Positions 7,505-15,434 are shown, counted from the stretch's first letter. The stretch is DNA of 23,807 bases from Desulfobacteraceae bacterium (GCA_003819975.1 RPPU01000006.1:1-23807), one strand, 5' to 3'. Made by a program: numbers and translations. Notes: generated by a model from the letters alone, not told the origin.

Positions 7505-7543
7505 CAGGGAGAGCAGGTTGCAAAGCCTGCTCTCCCTGTTTTT
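7505..7543 (+). terminator. Rho-independent terminator after the binding-protein gene
   Basis: CAGGGAGAGCAGG (7505-7517), an 8-nt loop and CCTGCTCTCCCTG (7526-7538) make a perfect 13-bp GC-rich stem, followed by TTTTT. It lies 33 bp after the stop codon at 7471. Confidence 0.92.
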
Positions 7544-7637
7544 ATAAGATTTTTTTCACTTTGTGGCGGGAAGTCTTTGTGGTAAATAATAACCTTCACA
7601 ATATATCCATCAACATTCAAGGAATGAAAAAAATCTT

Positions 7638-8546
7638 ATGCAAAAACCTTCTCTCCTGATTCTGGCCGCCGGCCTGGGTTCGCGCTACAAAGGCTGCAAA
7701 CAGGTCGAACCGATCGGACCGTTCGGCGCCGCCTTGTATGATTATGCGGTGTATGATGCCCGCCGCGCCGGTTTCGAACAAGTGGTCTTTGTCATTAACC
7801 GCCAGATGGACGATTTTTTTAAAAAAGAGATCAAACGCAAATACGGCTCAAATGCTCCTTTTAATTTCGTTTATCAGGAACTCGACTCCCTGCCCGCCGG
7901 ATTCACCCCGCCGCTCGGCCGCGCCAAACCCTGGGGCACCGGTCACGCGGTTCTCACGGCCCGCGATGCGTTGCATGCGCCCTTTATCGCCATCAATGCC
8001 GATGATTATTACGGGCCGAGTTCTTATCAAATGATCGCTTCCGAACTCCGCAGCCTGCCGGCCAAGGCCATGGACCAGGTTATGGTCGGTTTCGAAATCG
8101 AAAAAACCTTATCCGCGCACGGCGAAGTCTCGCGCGGCGCTTGCGAAGTTCAAAACGGCCGGTTGGTCTCGATTGAAGAACGCGAGCATATCCATCTTGA
8201 GGATCAAAGGGTTCAGTATCGGGACCCCCAAGGCCGAATCCAAACATTTAAACCCGGGACCCTAGTTTCCATGAATTTCTGGGGTTTTGCGCCCCAAACC
8301 ATTTTCCCGATTCTGGAGCGCGGTTTTCAAAGCTTTCTCAAAAAACACGGCTCCGATCTTAAAGCGGAATTCTATCTGCCCGCGGCCGTGAACCAGGCGA
8401 TCGAATCGGGTGAAATCCGCGTCAAGGTCCTGCCGACCGCGGAAACCTGGATGGGCATGACCTATGCGGAAGACCGCGCAGAGGTCCGCCGGCAGATCCG
8501 GGCCAAAATCGAGGCCGGAATTTATCCGGAGAAAATTTTTGATTAA
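7638..8546 (+). CDS. Sugar-1-phosphate nucleotidyltransferase (NDP-sugar pyrophosphorylase family)
   Basis: This 302-residue cytosolic enzyme has the pyrophosphorylase core: nucleotide loop LILAAGLGSRYKGCKQ (7-22), GTGHAVL (100-106), the metal-binding NADDYYG (120-126), VSMNFWGF (210-217) and EFYLPAAVN (244-252). It would couple a sugar-1-phosphate with an NTP to give an NDP-sugar and pyrophosphate. There is no GlmU-type acetyltransferase (left-handed helix) domain. I recall this 300-residue type from Bacteroidetes and clostridia beside NahK-like kinases. In this cluster it could activate the sugar-1-phosphate made by the kinase at 3460. Which nucleotide and sugar are used cannot be read from the motifs. 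The ribosome site is weak (AAGG, 15 nt upstream). Confidence 0.85.
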   Translation: MQKPSLLILAAGLGSRYKGCKQVEPIGPFGAALYDYAVYDARRAGFEQVVFVINRQMDDFFKKEIKRKYGSNAPFNFVYQELDSLPAGFTPPLGRAKPWGTGHAVLTARDALHAPFIAINADDYYGPSSYQMIASELRSLPAKAMDQVMVGFEIEKTLSAHGEVSRGACEVQNGRLVSIEEREHIHLEDQRVQYRDPQGRIQTFKPGTLVSMNFWGFAPQTIFPILERGFQSFLKKHGSDLKAEFYLPAAVNQAIESGEIRVKVLPTAETWMGMTYAEDRAEVRRQIRAKIEAGIYPEKIFD

Positions 8547-8561
8547 AGAGTAAGAGTTTTT

Positions 8562-8586
8562 CGCGCCAAGACGCAAAGACGCAAAG
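8562..8586. repeat. ACGCAAAG tandem intergenic motif
   Basis: CGCGCCAAGACGCAAAGACGCAAAG contains two direct ACGCAAAG units (8571-8578 and 8579-8586). The same style of word (CGCAAAGGACACAAAG) recurs at 11516-11531. Around it, AACTTAGAGTCTTAGAG is another short duplication. This fills the gap between the nucleotidyltransferase and ATPase genes. Confidence 0.45.
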
Positions 8587-8660
8587 TAATTAAATTTAAA
8601 AACTTAGAGTCTTAGAGCCTTCGTGGTAAAGGATTTCACTAACCCGATTAGGAAAACACA

Positions 8661-9758
8661 ATGGCCTCTGTTATTCTCAAAAATCTTGTAAAAAACTTCG
8701 GCAAATCGACCATCATCCACGGCGTCAACCTGGAGATTAAAGATACCGAGTTCGTAGTCCTGGTCGGGCCTTCGGGCTGCGGCAAGTCGACTATTTTACG
8801 CATGATCGCCGGGTTGGAAGAGATCACCGGCGGCGAAATCCTGATCGACGACAAAGTCGTCAATACCTTGCCGCCCAAGGACCGCAACGTGGCTATGGTT
8901 TTTCAGAATTACGCTCTTTATCCGCACATGAATGTATACGACAACATGGCTTTCGGCCTGACCCTGCGCAAAACGCCGCAAGCGGAAATCAAGGCTCGCG
9001 TTTTGGAAGCAGCCCAGATTCTGAATATCGAAGATCTGCTCGACCGCAAACCCTTCCAGCTCTCAGGCGGCCAGCGCCAGCGCGTGGCCATGGGCCGCGC
9101 CATTGTGCGCAAACCTTCGATTTTTCTTTTTGACGAACCGCTTTCCAACCTGGATGCCAAACTGCGCAATCAAATGCGCATCGAGATCAAGCTGCTCCAC
9201 CAGCGCGTCACCTCGACTATTGTCTACGTCACCCATGACCAGATCGAAGCCATGACCCTGGGCGACCGCATCGTGGTTTTAAAAGACGGCATCATCGAAC
9301 AGGTCGGCGACCCCATCGAGCTGTTCCAAAAACCGGTCAATACCTTTGTGGCCGGGTTTATCGGGTACCCGCCCATGAATTTTTTCAATGGCGAGATTGT
9401 CTTGGGAAAAAATGGATTGGAAGCGCAATTGGCCGAAGGATTGCAAATTCCCATTCTTGAAAAACCGAATTGTTCTTTTTTAACCGGACAAAAAGTGGTC
9501 GCTGGACTCCGGACCGAGGACTTTATTATTGACAGCGGTATTCAACAGTTCCCGGATGAATGGAAAATGGAAAGCATCGTGGAGATCGTGGAGCCCCTGG
9601 GCGGCGAAACCCATATTCATTTGAATATTCAAGGCCTCAAAGCCGCAGCCCAGTGCGACGGCCGCCGCATCGTGCATGCCGGCGACAAAATCATGCTGGC
9701 CATGAACCTGAACCACCTGCACCTCTTCGATGCCGGGACCCAAAAATCGATTTATTAA
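8661..9758 (+). CDS. ABC sugar transporter ATPase, MalK/UgpC/MsmK type
   Basis: This 365-residue ATPase powers CUT1-type sugar importers from the cytosolic face. The nucleotide domain has Walker A GPSGCGKST (36-44), Q-loop Gln82, signature LSGGQRQ (134-140), Walker B IFLFDEP (154-160), D-loop SNLD and H-loop His192. The C-terminal part from about 235 is the TOBE/regulatory region (AGFIGYPPMNFF, LRTEDF). It is the only sugar ATPase in the window, so it most likely serves the permeases at 1653 and 2633, and it might be shared with other importers as MsmK is. AGGAAAAC at 8651-8658 is the ribosome site. Its stop overlaps a convergent gene by 4 bp. Confidence 0.94.
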   Translation: MASVILKNLVKNFGKSTIIHGVNLEIKDTEFVVLVGPSGCGKSTILRMIAGLEEITGGEILIDDKVVNTLPPKDRNVAMVFQNYALYPHMNVYDNMAFGLTLRKTPQAEIKARVLEAAQILNIEDLLDRKPFQLSGGQRQRVAMGRAIVRKPSIFLFDEPLSNLDAKLRNQMRIEIKLLHQRVTSTIVYVTHDQIEAMTLGDRIVVLKDGIIEQVGDPIELFQKPVNTFVAGFIGYPPMNFFNGEIVLGKNGLEAQLAEGLQIPILEKPNCSFLTGQKVVAGLRTEDFIIDSGIQQFPDEWKMESIVEIVEPLGGETHIHLNIQGLKAAAQCDGRRIVHAGDKIMLAMNLNHLHLFDAGTQKSIY

Positions 9759-10285
9759 TCAAGCTGTCCCCACTTGCGATTTTCCAATGAGTAGACTTTT
9801 CTTCCAAATGGCGGGAACGCGACATACATCAGAGTATGCCGATCCGGACCGGACCTATAAATAAATCGGCTATTTGAAAAGGCATATTTGGCGCGGGGGA
9901 CTTGCTTGAGATAGTCCGGCGCCAGATCTTCAAGACGATCCGGAAACCCGCCTTTTTGATGCCAGTATTGTTCGCAAGCCTGAATGATGATTTCCGCACG
10001 CTGCCGGGCCATATTGTTATTGAATCGTATTGCCCCGATAGTTAAGACAGCGCCGGCCGCGTAAATCCCCATAATGATCAATCGCTTCTTAAAATCTTTT
10101 CTATAGCGGAGACTGTTGATCAACATGATCAACACAATACCCAGGCAAATGACACTCGCAAGAACCCCTTGATTGAACACAAAAGCATCAACAATAAATA
10201 AACTTCCGGCAATGCTTGCCGATCTTACCATGCTATAGGAACGGGCCTTTGGTTTGCTATTCCGATTTTCATTGCCTTGATCCAT
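9755..10285 (-). CDS. Membrane protein with pseudopilin-like C-terminal region
   Basis: This 176-residue protein has three hydrophobic segments (about 22-38, 42-58, 68-87) followed by a soluble tail. The tail (ARQRAEIIIQACEQYWHQKG, then FPDRLEDLAPDYLKQVPRA, then a strand-rich end with YSLENRKWGQ) resembles the globular part of type II secretion pseudopilins and related proteins that carry the YP..L..L.PEYL..VP motif. No prepilin peptidase site is visible and several helices precede it, so this is not a normal pseudopilin. Function unknown. AAAGGGA lies just before the ATG at 10285. The 3' end overlaps the ATPase gene tail to tail, without a visible terminator. Confidence 0.7.
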   Translation of the reverse strand: MDQGNENRNSKPKARSYSMVRSASIAGSLFIVDAFVFNQGVLASVICLGIVLIMLINSLRYRKDFKKRLIIMGIYAAGAVLTIGAIRFNNNMARQRAEIIIQACEQYWHQKGGFPDRLEDLAPDYLKQVPRAKYAFSNSRFIYRSGPDRHTLMYVAFPPFGRKVYSLENRKWGQLD

Positions 10286-10403
10286 GGTTTCCCTTTAACT
10301 CACAAGATCAATCACAGCGGTTTTCGCTCCAGGAGAGGTCAAATTTCCAAACTATCCTATGTATTTTGCTATATGCATTTAAAAGCATAACGATTTGACT
10401 CGT

Positions 10404-10961
10404 TTATTCGCAATTTTTTAGTTCAACACTCTCAATCCTAAAAAACTTCCCTTCAGAGTCCCAAAAAATGCGATCTCTATTCTTTTCCCACATCGCTAGC
10501 CATCGTTGCTGCAAAGATTTCCATTGCCCATCATCAAAATGCTCGTTTAATATTTCACAAACAGGCATGCCGGGGTATTTCTTTGACTCTATTAAAGCGC
10601 TGAAACAGAAGTTTGGAAGCGAAGATTTTTTCCATGTTTGATCTAAAAAGAAATCCGTTAAGATAATCAACGCCAAATGCCTTTCTTCGGCATAATACCA
10701 CAAATCAATAACACCGGGTTGCAGAGGTTTTTTGCTTTCAAGCTTGTCGATTAGAAATGGAATGGCAAACTTGTCCATTTTTAACAACTCATCTATAACA
10801 GGACTTTTTAAAATATGCTCTTTATCCTGCACTCGTCCTTTCGGATTAATATGCTCAATATTCATTAAATTCGGCACTTTCGCCGAGGCACAGGAATTAA
10901 CAATGAAAAACGACAGAATGGCTATTATCAAGCAACAAGTTGTTTTTATTTTGGAATTCAT
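10404..10961 (-). CDS. Hypothetical lipoprotein
   Basis: I do not recognise this 185-residue protein. It begins with a lysine-containing n-region, a hydrophobic stretch (CCLIIAILSFFIV) and a lipobox-like NSC ending at Cys24, so it is probably a lipoprotein of the cell envelope. The remainder is mixed helical with many aromatics (LWYYAEERHLALIILTDFF, QWKSLQQRWLAMWEKNRDRI). VIDELLKMDKFAIPFLIDKL resembles a single helical repeat as seen in HEAT-like proteins. The dispersed GGATGAAGG repeat abuts the ATG and supplies its ribosome site (AAAGGA, 6 nt upstream). Composition is lower in GC than most genes of the window. Confidence 0.65.
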   Translation of the reverse strand: MNSKIKTTCCLIIAILSFFIVNSCASAKVPNLMNIEHINPKGRVQDKEHILKSPVIDELLKMDKFAIPFLIDKLESKKPLQPGVIDLWYYAEERHLALIILTDFFLDQTWKKSSLPNFCFSALIESKKYPGMPVCEILNEHFDDGQWKSLQQRWLAMWEKNRDRIFWDSEGKFFRIESVELKNCE

Positions 10962-10990
10962 CCTTCATCCTTTCGCCTTCATCCTTTTCT
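10962..10990. repeat. GGATGAAGG-type short tandem intergenic motif, copy 2
   Basis: In minus orientation this reads AAAAGGATGAAGGCGAAAGG, then ATGAAGG, closely matching 1491-1524. It sits directly against the start codon of the lipoprotein gene. Confidence 0.6.
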
Positions 10991-11013
10991 TGCGTTCTCA
11001 CATTCAAACCTTC

Positions 11014-11478
11014 TCACTTTCTCACGCTTTCTTCATAAAGTCGATAATCCGTCTCCTCCATACCCAAAACCCGGTACGTTTTTTGCGCCCGAAGATTTTC
11101 TTTTTCCACATACAAACGGAAACCGCAAACCTCCGGGTTTTCCGGAGCAGCGTTTTTGACGAATTCATACAAAGCGCGATAGACCCCCTGCTGGCGGAAT
11201 TCGGGCCGGACATACACACTCTGAATCCACCAGAACACGCCGTTGCGCCAGTCACTCCATTCCGGCGTGACCATCAGGCAACCCACGATATTCTTATCCA
11301 TTTCCGCGACCGCGTAAAAACCATGACCCGGATTTCTAAACACCGCCCGGACCCCGGCGGAAATAACCGGCAGCGGCAACTCCTTTTTCTCGGTTTCCAT
11401 GGCCATAGCCGTGTTGAAACGGGCGATCACTTCCCAATCTTCGAGAACGGCTTTACGAACCTGAATCTTATCGGACAT
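11014..11478 (-). CDS. GNAT family N-acetyltransferase
   Basis: This 154-residue cytosolic enzyme has a full GNAT fold. The acetyl-CoA site is IQSVYVRPEFRQQGVYRALY (85-104), with the pyrophosphate loop RQQGVY in place of the usual Q/RxxGxG/A. YVEKENLRAQKTYRVLGM at 123-140 is motif B with the conserved Asn and Tyr, and the end (ETDYRLYEES) is the usual substrate-binding strand. It would move an acetyl group from acetyl-CoA to an amine of an unknown small molecule or protein. AGGAG lies 5 nt before the ATG at 11478. Confidence 0.88.
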   Translation of the reverse strand: MSDKIQVRKAVLEDWEVIARFNTAMAMETEKKELPLPVISAGVRAVFRNPGHGFYAVAEMDKNIVGCLMVTPEWSDWRNGVFWWIQSVYVRPEFRQQGVYRALYEFVKNAAPENPEVCGFRLYVEKENLRAQKTYRVLGMEETDYRLYEESVRK

Positions 11479-11504
11479 AAAAACTCCTAAAATTAAAGAT
11501 CATT

Positions 11505-11576
11505 CACCGCAGAGCCGCAAAGGACACAAAGGTTATTTTTTTTTTTGCTTTTGGCTGAGACGGTCAAAAGCAAAAA
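11505..11576 (+). repeat. CACAGAG/TGAGA hairpin element, copy 1
   Basis: CACCGCAGAG and CGCAAAGGACACAAAGG are followed by TTATTTTT and a perfect 12-bp stem: TTTTTGCTTTTG (11542-11553), an 11-nt loop GCTGAGACGGT, and CAAAAGCAAAAA (11565-11576). Copies 2 and 3, with the same order of parts but different stem sequences, are at 17316-17378 and 17470-17561. Confidence 0.7.
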
Positions 11577-11747
11577 TAAACCTGCGCCTTTATAAACTCA
11601 TTGCTCTGGACGGAACCTTTCTGGGCATTATGCCATATTCTTAAATGGTTGGGTATTATTATTGCAGGCCTATTGACCATCAAGTTTAAAACTTCTATAC
11701 TCCGGACCCATGCTGATACTTTGAACTATATTTTACGAGGTTTTAGA

Positions 11748-12641
11748 TTGAAATCCCACACGCCTGTTTCGACTCATATCTTCCTTCTGACCACCTGTTT
11801 TCTATGGGCGGTTTCATTTATTGCCGTTAAAATCGCCCTGAGCGCTGCTCCGCCCCTGACCCTGGTCACCCTGCGCATGCTCATTTCAGCCTTGTGTTTT
11901 CTGGTCTGGATCCTGATTTACGGCCTTCCCGCCCTTCCCAAGGAACCGAAAGTCTGGCTGCAACTCTTTATCCTGAGTCTTTTCGGCACCGGCCTGCATT
12001 ACGGCATTCAGACCATGGGCTTGCAATACACCCCGGCCTCCAATGCATCGATTTACGCCGTGACCGGCCCCATCTCCATCACCTTGATCGCGACCTTTTA
12101 TTTAAAGGAAAAAATCACCCTTAAAAAAGGAGTCGGCATATCCATTGCCCTGATCGGCGTGTTGATCGTCATGGGACTTGAAACAATAAAATCATTTGAT
12201 TTGAAAGGCCATTTACTGGGCGATATCCTGGTCATCGTCAGCATCGCCATGTGGGGCGTGTTTACGGTTTTCGGCAAACGCCTCATGAATACCCTGGGCC
12301 CCTTGGAAGTCATCACCCTGACCACGATCATCGGCGCGATCTGGATGATCCCGATCGGCTGGGCTGAAAGCCATTTTCAGGGCTTCAGCCTCTCCTCCAT
12401 TACCCTGTCAAGCTGGGCTGCCATTGCTTACTTGGGCGTCACCTGCTCTTTTATCGCCACCCTGCTCTATTTCAAGGCCCTGCAGAAAACCGAGGCACAA
12501 AAGGTCGGAGTCTATTTTTACACCATCCCGCCCATGACCTATGTAATCGCCTACTTTTACTTGGGTGAAAAGATCGGCATGAATCTTTTGATCGGCTCCG
12601 CGCTGGTTTTAGCCGGGGTTTATCTGACGGAACGGGGATAA
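11748..12641 (+). CDS. EamA/DMT family transporter
   Basis: This 297-residue inner-membrane protein has ten predicted helices in two EamA repeats (roughly residues 8-140 and 155-295). Landmarks are FLWAVSFIAVKIAL near the start, TLRMLISALCFL, LQYTPASNASIYAVTGPISI, the repeat-2 opening GDILVIVSIAMWGVFTVFGK, and the final helix LIGSALVLAGVYLTERG. The family exports or imports small metabolites such as amino acids, and the substrate is not predictable. The TTG at 11748 is chosen because GAGG lies 7 nt before it and the family begins just ahead of the first helix. The frame stays open upstream to 11601, but that stretch would add about 49 atypical residues. Confidence 0.88.
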   Translation: MKSHTPVSTHIFLLTTCFLWAVSFIAVKIALSAAPPLTLVTLRMLISALCFLVWILIYGLPALPKEPKVWLQLFILSLFGTGLHYGIQTMGLQYTPASNASIYAVTGPISITLIATFYLKEKITLKKGVGISIALIGVLIVMGLETIKSFDLKGHLLGDILVIVSIAMWGVFTVFGKRLMNTLGPLEVITLTTIIGAIWMIPIGWAESHFQGFSLSSITLSSWAAIAYLGVTCSFIATLLYFKALQKTEAQKVGVYFYTIPPMTYVIAYFYLGEKIGMNLLIGSALVLAGVYLTERG

Positions 12642-12727
12642 AAGACAAACAATTCAATCAGTTAAGATTTTGCCTTTTGTTTTCAAATACTCTAAAAATT
12701 ACAGAAATTGCGATATAATGAAAAAAG

Positions 12728-12756
12728 ATGAAAAATGAATGGGTTTATGTTATACT
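12728..12756 (+). promoter_or_regulatory. Candidate promoter for the first VapBC module
   Basis: ATGAAA (12728-12733, 4 of 6) and a 17-bp spacer precede TATACT (12751-12756, 5 of 6). TG at 12748-12749 gives an extended -10. A separate perfect TATAAT at 12714-12719 has no good -35 box. Confidence 0.4.
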
Positions 12757-12807
12757 TTTCCATTAATTTATTTTTTTCTGATGGTCTAAAAGAATAAGGA
12801 AAACACC

Positions 12808-13029
12808 ATGCCGGAAACCGATTACAACCATATTATATCCGAGATAAAATCTCTGAATCTATCCGATCAACTTCAGCTTTTAGAAAAAATGGCGACACTC
12901 ATTCGCAAAAATGCCAATAAAAATAAAAAGCACAGCATCTTGGAATTAGAAGGAAAAGGCAAGCATATATGGGAAGACCTGAACGTTAAAGAATATATCA
13001 ATAAGGAACGTGAATCGTGGAATGGGTAA
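12808..13029 (+). CDS. VapB-like antitoxin
   Basis: This 73-residue acidic/basic helical protein shows the pattern IISEIKSLNLSDQLQLLEKM, then a lysine-rich linker and HSILELEGKGKHIW, ending in VKEYINKERESWNG. I know this pattern from antitoxins encoded before PIN toxins; the C-terminal part is what wraps the toxin. AAGGA lies 7 nt before the ATG. It overlaps the toxin gene by 13 bp, so the two are co-translated. It should neutralise the PIN RNase encoded next. Confidence 0.82.
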   Translation: MPETDYNHIISEIKSLNLSDQLQLLEKMATLIRKNANKNKKHSILELEGKGKHIWEDLNVKEYINKERESWNG

Positions 13030-13463
13030 GCCAATTATACGGAAAAACAGTTGCCCTTGATACGGCGCCGCTCATTTATTTTATTGAAGAAAATCCCACC
13101 TATCAAAAATTAATTCACCCGTTCTTTGAATCCATGGACGGAGGTGATTTTACGGTCGTTACGTCAACCCTAACATTATTGGAAGTGTTGGTGCATCCAC
13201 TCCGTAAAGGCAACCATGACTTAGCTGCCGAATATAAAGAAATATTACTTAACTCTAAACTCATCACCATGGAAATTTCAAGCACCATTGCGGAACAAGC
13301 AGCCCGGCTTCGCGCCGTCCACAATATTCGCACACCGGATGCGATTCAAATTGGATCGGCTTTAAATGCCGGCGCTTCCCATTTTATTACCAATGATATC
13401 CGATTGCCGCAAATCCCCGGCATTCAAATTTTTACTCTTGACGGTATAATCAACAGATTATAG
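13017..13463 (+). CDS. VapC-like PIN domain ribonuclease toxin
   Basis: This 148-residue PIN protein has the four acidic residues of the metal site: Asp15 (VALDTAPLIYF), Glu56 (LTLLEVLVHPL), Asp108 (RTPDAIQIGSAL) and Asp127 (FITNDIRL). VapC toxins cut RNA, often initiator tRNA or rRNA, and are held inactive by VapB. The domain is full length with no visible damage. It shares an overlapping operon with the antitoxin. Confidence 0.9.
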   Translation: MEWVSQLYGKTVALDTAPLIYFIEENPTYQKLIHPFFESMDGGDFTVVTSTLTLLEVLVHPLRKGNHDLAAEYKEILLNSKLITMEISSTIAEQAARLRAVHNIRTPDAIQIGSALNAGASHFITNDIRLPQIPGIQIFTLDGIINRL

Positions 13464-13474
13464 ATAATCGCGCA

Positions 13475-14572
13475 TCATTCCGCCAATCCATAATACAACA
13501 GGTTTTCCAGTTCTTCCTGAGGCCTGAACTTGCTGTCTGCCGCGAGTTTTTGAATCAAACCCTTATATTTATCGTCTCCGGAAAGAGCATAAGCATCGGC
13601 CAGTAAACAATACAGCTCCCGTTTCTCTATGGGCTTGATTTGCGGAAAACCGAACTTTGCTGCCGCTTCTTTCTCCCCTTGCCCATGACCGAGTGCAAAA
13701 GGCAACACCCATTCCAATGCCTTTTTAAGGCTGCGTCCATCGTTGGTTTGATAGGTCCAGAAATCCTGACCGGTTTTTAAATCCGTGCATCCCGCGGATC
13801 GAGCCAGAAGTCCGATTGCAAACCAACCTTCCAGATTAAACAAGCTGTAACCCAAAGCTTTGGTGCGTTTAAGCTCGAGCAACTGCCTGCCGTCCGGTTC
13901 TATTTGTATTGCGATCCGGTCATAACTTTTCCTGATCAATAAACCCGCTGCTTCTTTTTTATCCGCATACAAGGCAAGCGCGGTCGTCAAAGCATCATAC
14001 CAGGTCCCGTGATTGTTGGCAGCTTGCCCCTCTTCTTGCCCGTTTTTACTGGTCAACAACCATTCCAGAAATTCCGCACACCAAGCCTGCACCGCCTTTT
14101 TATCCTGCCCGGTCAAGGTTGAAGATTTACCCAGCAAAGCCATTGTCTCCGGCAATTTCACCAACTCCCGCACATCGATGATGCCCGATTTGGTGCCGTC
14201 GTTTTTTCCTTTCACGGCCTGGGCAAAATTCAGGTTCGGATTCATGCGGGTTTCAGGGTTCACAAACCAGGCCCGCAGCATGGCGGTCGACTTCTCGGCA
14301 TAAACTTCATTGTCCGTATAAAAATAGGCCAGGGCCAGAACCGACACAGCTCCCAGCAGGCGTTGAAAATTCGCTTTATCAGGGATGGAATGGATCTCCG
14401 GATTGGTCTCGCCGTCCCGCAGCACATAGGGCAAGCCGTCCGGCTTGGCCGGATCCGGCCAATAATAAGTCGAGAGGCTCATGTAGTCGTGCCTGTCGTT
14501 GCTGGGTGGCAGCACGGCTTTTTCGACCACGGTATGGATTTCGGCTTTTAAAAGTTTATTTGCTTCTTGCAA
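13475..14572 (-). pseudogene. Alginate lyase family protein, 5'-truncated
   Basis: The 365-codon frame encodes an alginate-lyase-family (all-helical, PF05426-like) catalytic domain: HDYMSLSTYYWPDP and RDGETNPE (28-60), the active-site NNHG (186-189), then ELKRTKALGYSLFNLEGWFA (233-252) with Arg236 and Tyr242 as likely catalytic residues. Family members are secreted, yet here there is no signal peptide. The frame begins at a TTG with no ribosome site, and a TAA lies five codons further upstream (14588-14590). The domain itself is uninterrupted to its end. The likeliest reading is loss of the first 50-80 codons by deletion or rearrangement. Assembly error or a cytosolic form are alternatives. 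Two VapBC modules flank it. Confidence 0.6.
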
Positions 14573-14703
14573 ATGATTAATGCCTGTTTAATTGGATCCG
14601 CCTCCAAATTCTCGTTCTATAAACCATAGAAACACCACCTTTCATTCGACCAAAGGCACACCGGGTTACCCCGGGAAGAGGCATTAATCCTCAAGGCCTA
14701 AAT

Positions 14704-15123
14704 TCAAACAAACGGATTGATAATAGTGAGGTCATTAACTCTTTGACCGGGATTGAGATCCTCAGAATAAAGCATGTAGCACCCTGCTTTTTGAGCGGAA
14801 GCGATGATCAGAGCGTCCCAAAAAGATATTTTTTCCTTCTGCTGAACTGCGATTGCATCAAGAATATCCCTTCCATCATTAACAATCACTTCCCAAGTTA
14901 AAAAGTCTGAAATAATATCGGCGGTGACGGAGGTTGATAGAGGACGGGAAATTTTGCGGGTAACCGTGACAAAAAATTCTTGTAAGACTTGGGTACTGAT
15001 AACTCCAGCCCCTGAATCCCACATTTCCACCAATAAAGTCCGCGCCAATTGATGTTTTTCCCCAGCTGAAGAATCATAAGCATAAACGATAACATTGGTG
15101 TCCAAAAACTTCTTATCTATCAT
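14704..15123 (-). CDS. VapC-like PIN domain ribonuclease toxin
   Basis: This protein of about 139 residues has Asp8 (KFLDTNVIVYAYD), Glu49 (VLQEFFVTV), Asp103 (SFWDALIIASA) and Asp122 (LYSEDLNPGQ), the complete PIN metal site. The form FLDTN...VYA, LQEF and SEDLNPGQ is typical of the VapC subgroup paired with ribbon-helix-helix antitoxins. ATG 15123 is preferred; a GTG at 15135 in the same frame is possible. The start lies within the 3' end of the antitoxin gene, so the two are coupled. It is unrelated in detail to the PIN toxin at 13017. Confidence 0.88.
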   Translation of the reverse strand: MIDKKFLDTNVIVYAYDSSAGEKHQLARTLLVEMWDSGAGVISTQVLQEFFVTVTRKISRPLSTSVTADIISDFLTWEVIVNDGRDILDAIAVQQKEKISFWDALIIASAQKAGCYMLYSEDLNPGQRVNDLTIINPFV

Positions 15124-15355
15124 GAAGTTTTCCACGTGTGATGCAAATATGGCCCCGAGTCCCCAAATTAAAGCCCTGCTGTAAAAATTTAATTTGACGA
15201 CTTTTGGCCTTACGAAAACCGTTTGTTTGTCTAATCTTATTTTCCAACGACTCTCTTAAAAATTCGCTCACGGATTTTTCTTCTTGAGCCGCAACAGCCC
15301 TGACTTTTTTTAATAAAACCTTGGGCAAAGAGAGGGTTATATTCTGTCTTTCCAT
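15113..15355 (-). CDS. Ribbon-helix-helix (CopG/VapB-like) antitoxin
   Basis: This 80-residue protein opens with ERQNITLSLPKVLLKKVRAV (strand plus helix of a ribbon-helix-helix DNA-binding domain), then AAQEEKSVSEFLRESLENKI (second helix). The C-terminal half is basic and probably binds the PIN toxin. The GAGG site lies 7 nt before the ATG. It overlaps the toxin start. It would repress its own promoter in the 79-bp gap between 15356 and 15434, which holds an AT-rich stretch (TTTATCATATTTTTTCAT) but no promoter I can assign with confidence. Confidence 0.82.
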   Translation of the reverse strand: MERQNITLSLPKVLLKKVRAVAAQEEKSVSEFLRESLENKIRQTNGFRKAKSRQIKFLQQGFNLGTRGHICITRGKLHDR

Positions 15356-15434
15356 TTTCTACCTCATGACTTTCATATGAATAAATTTATCATATTTTTT
15401 CATAAACGTCAAATAAGGATAAAAACCGATGAAA

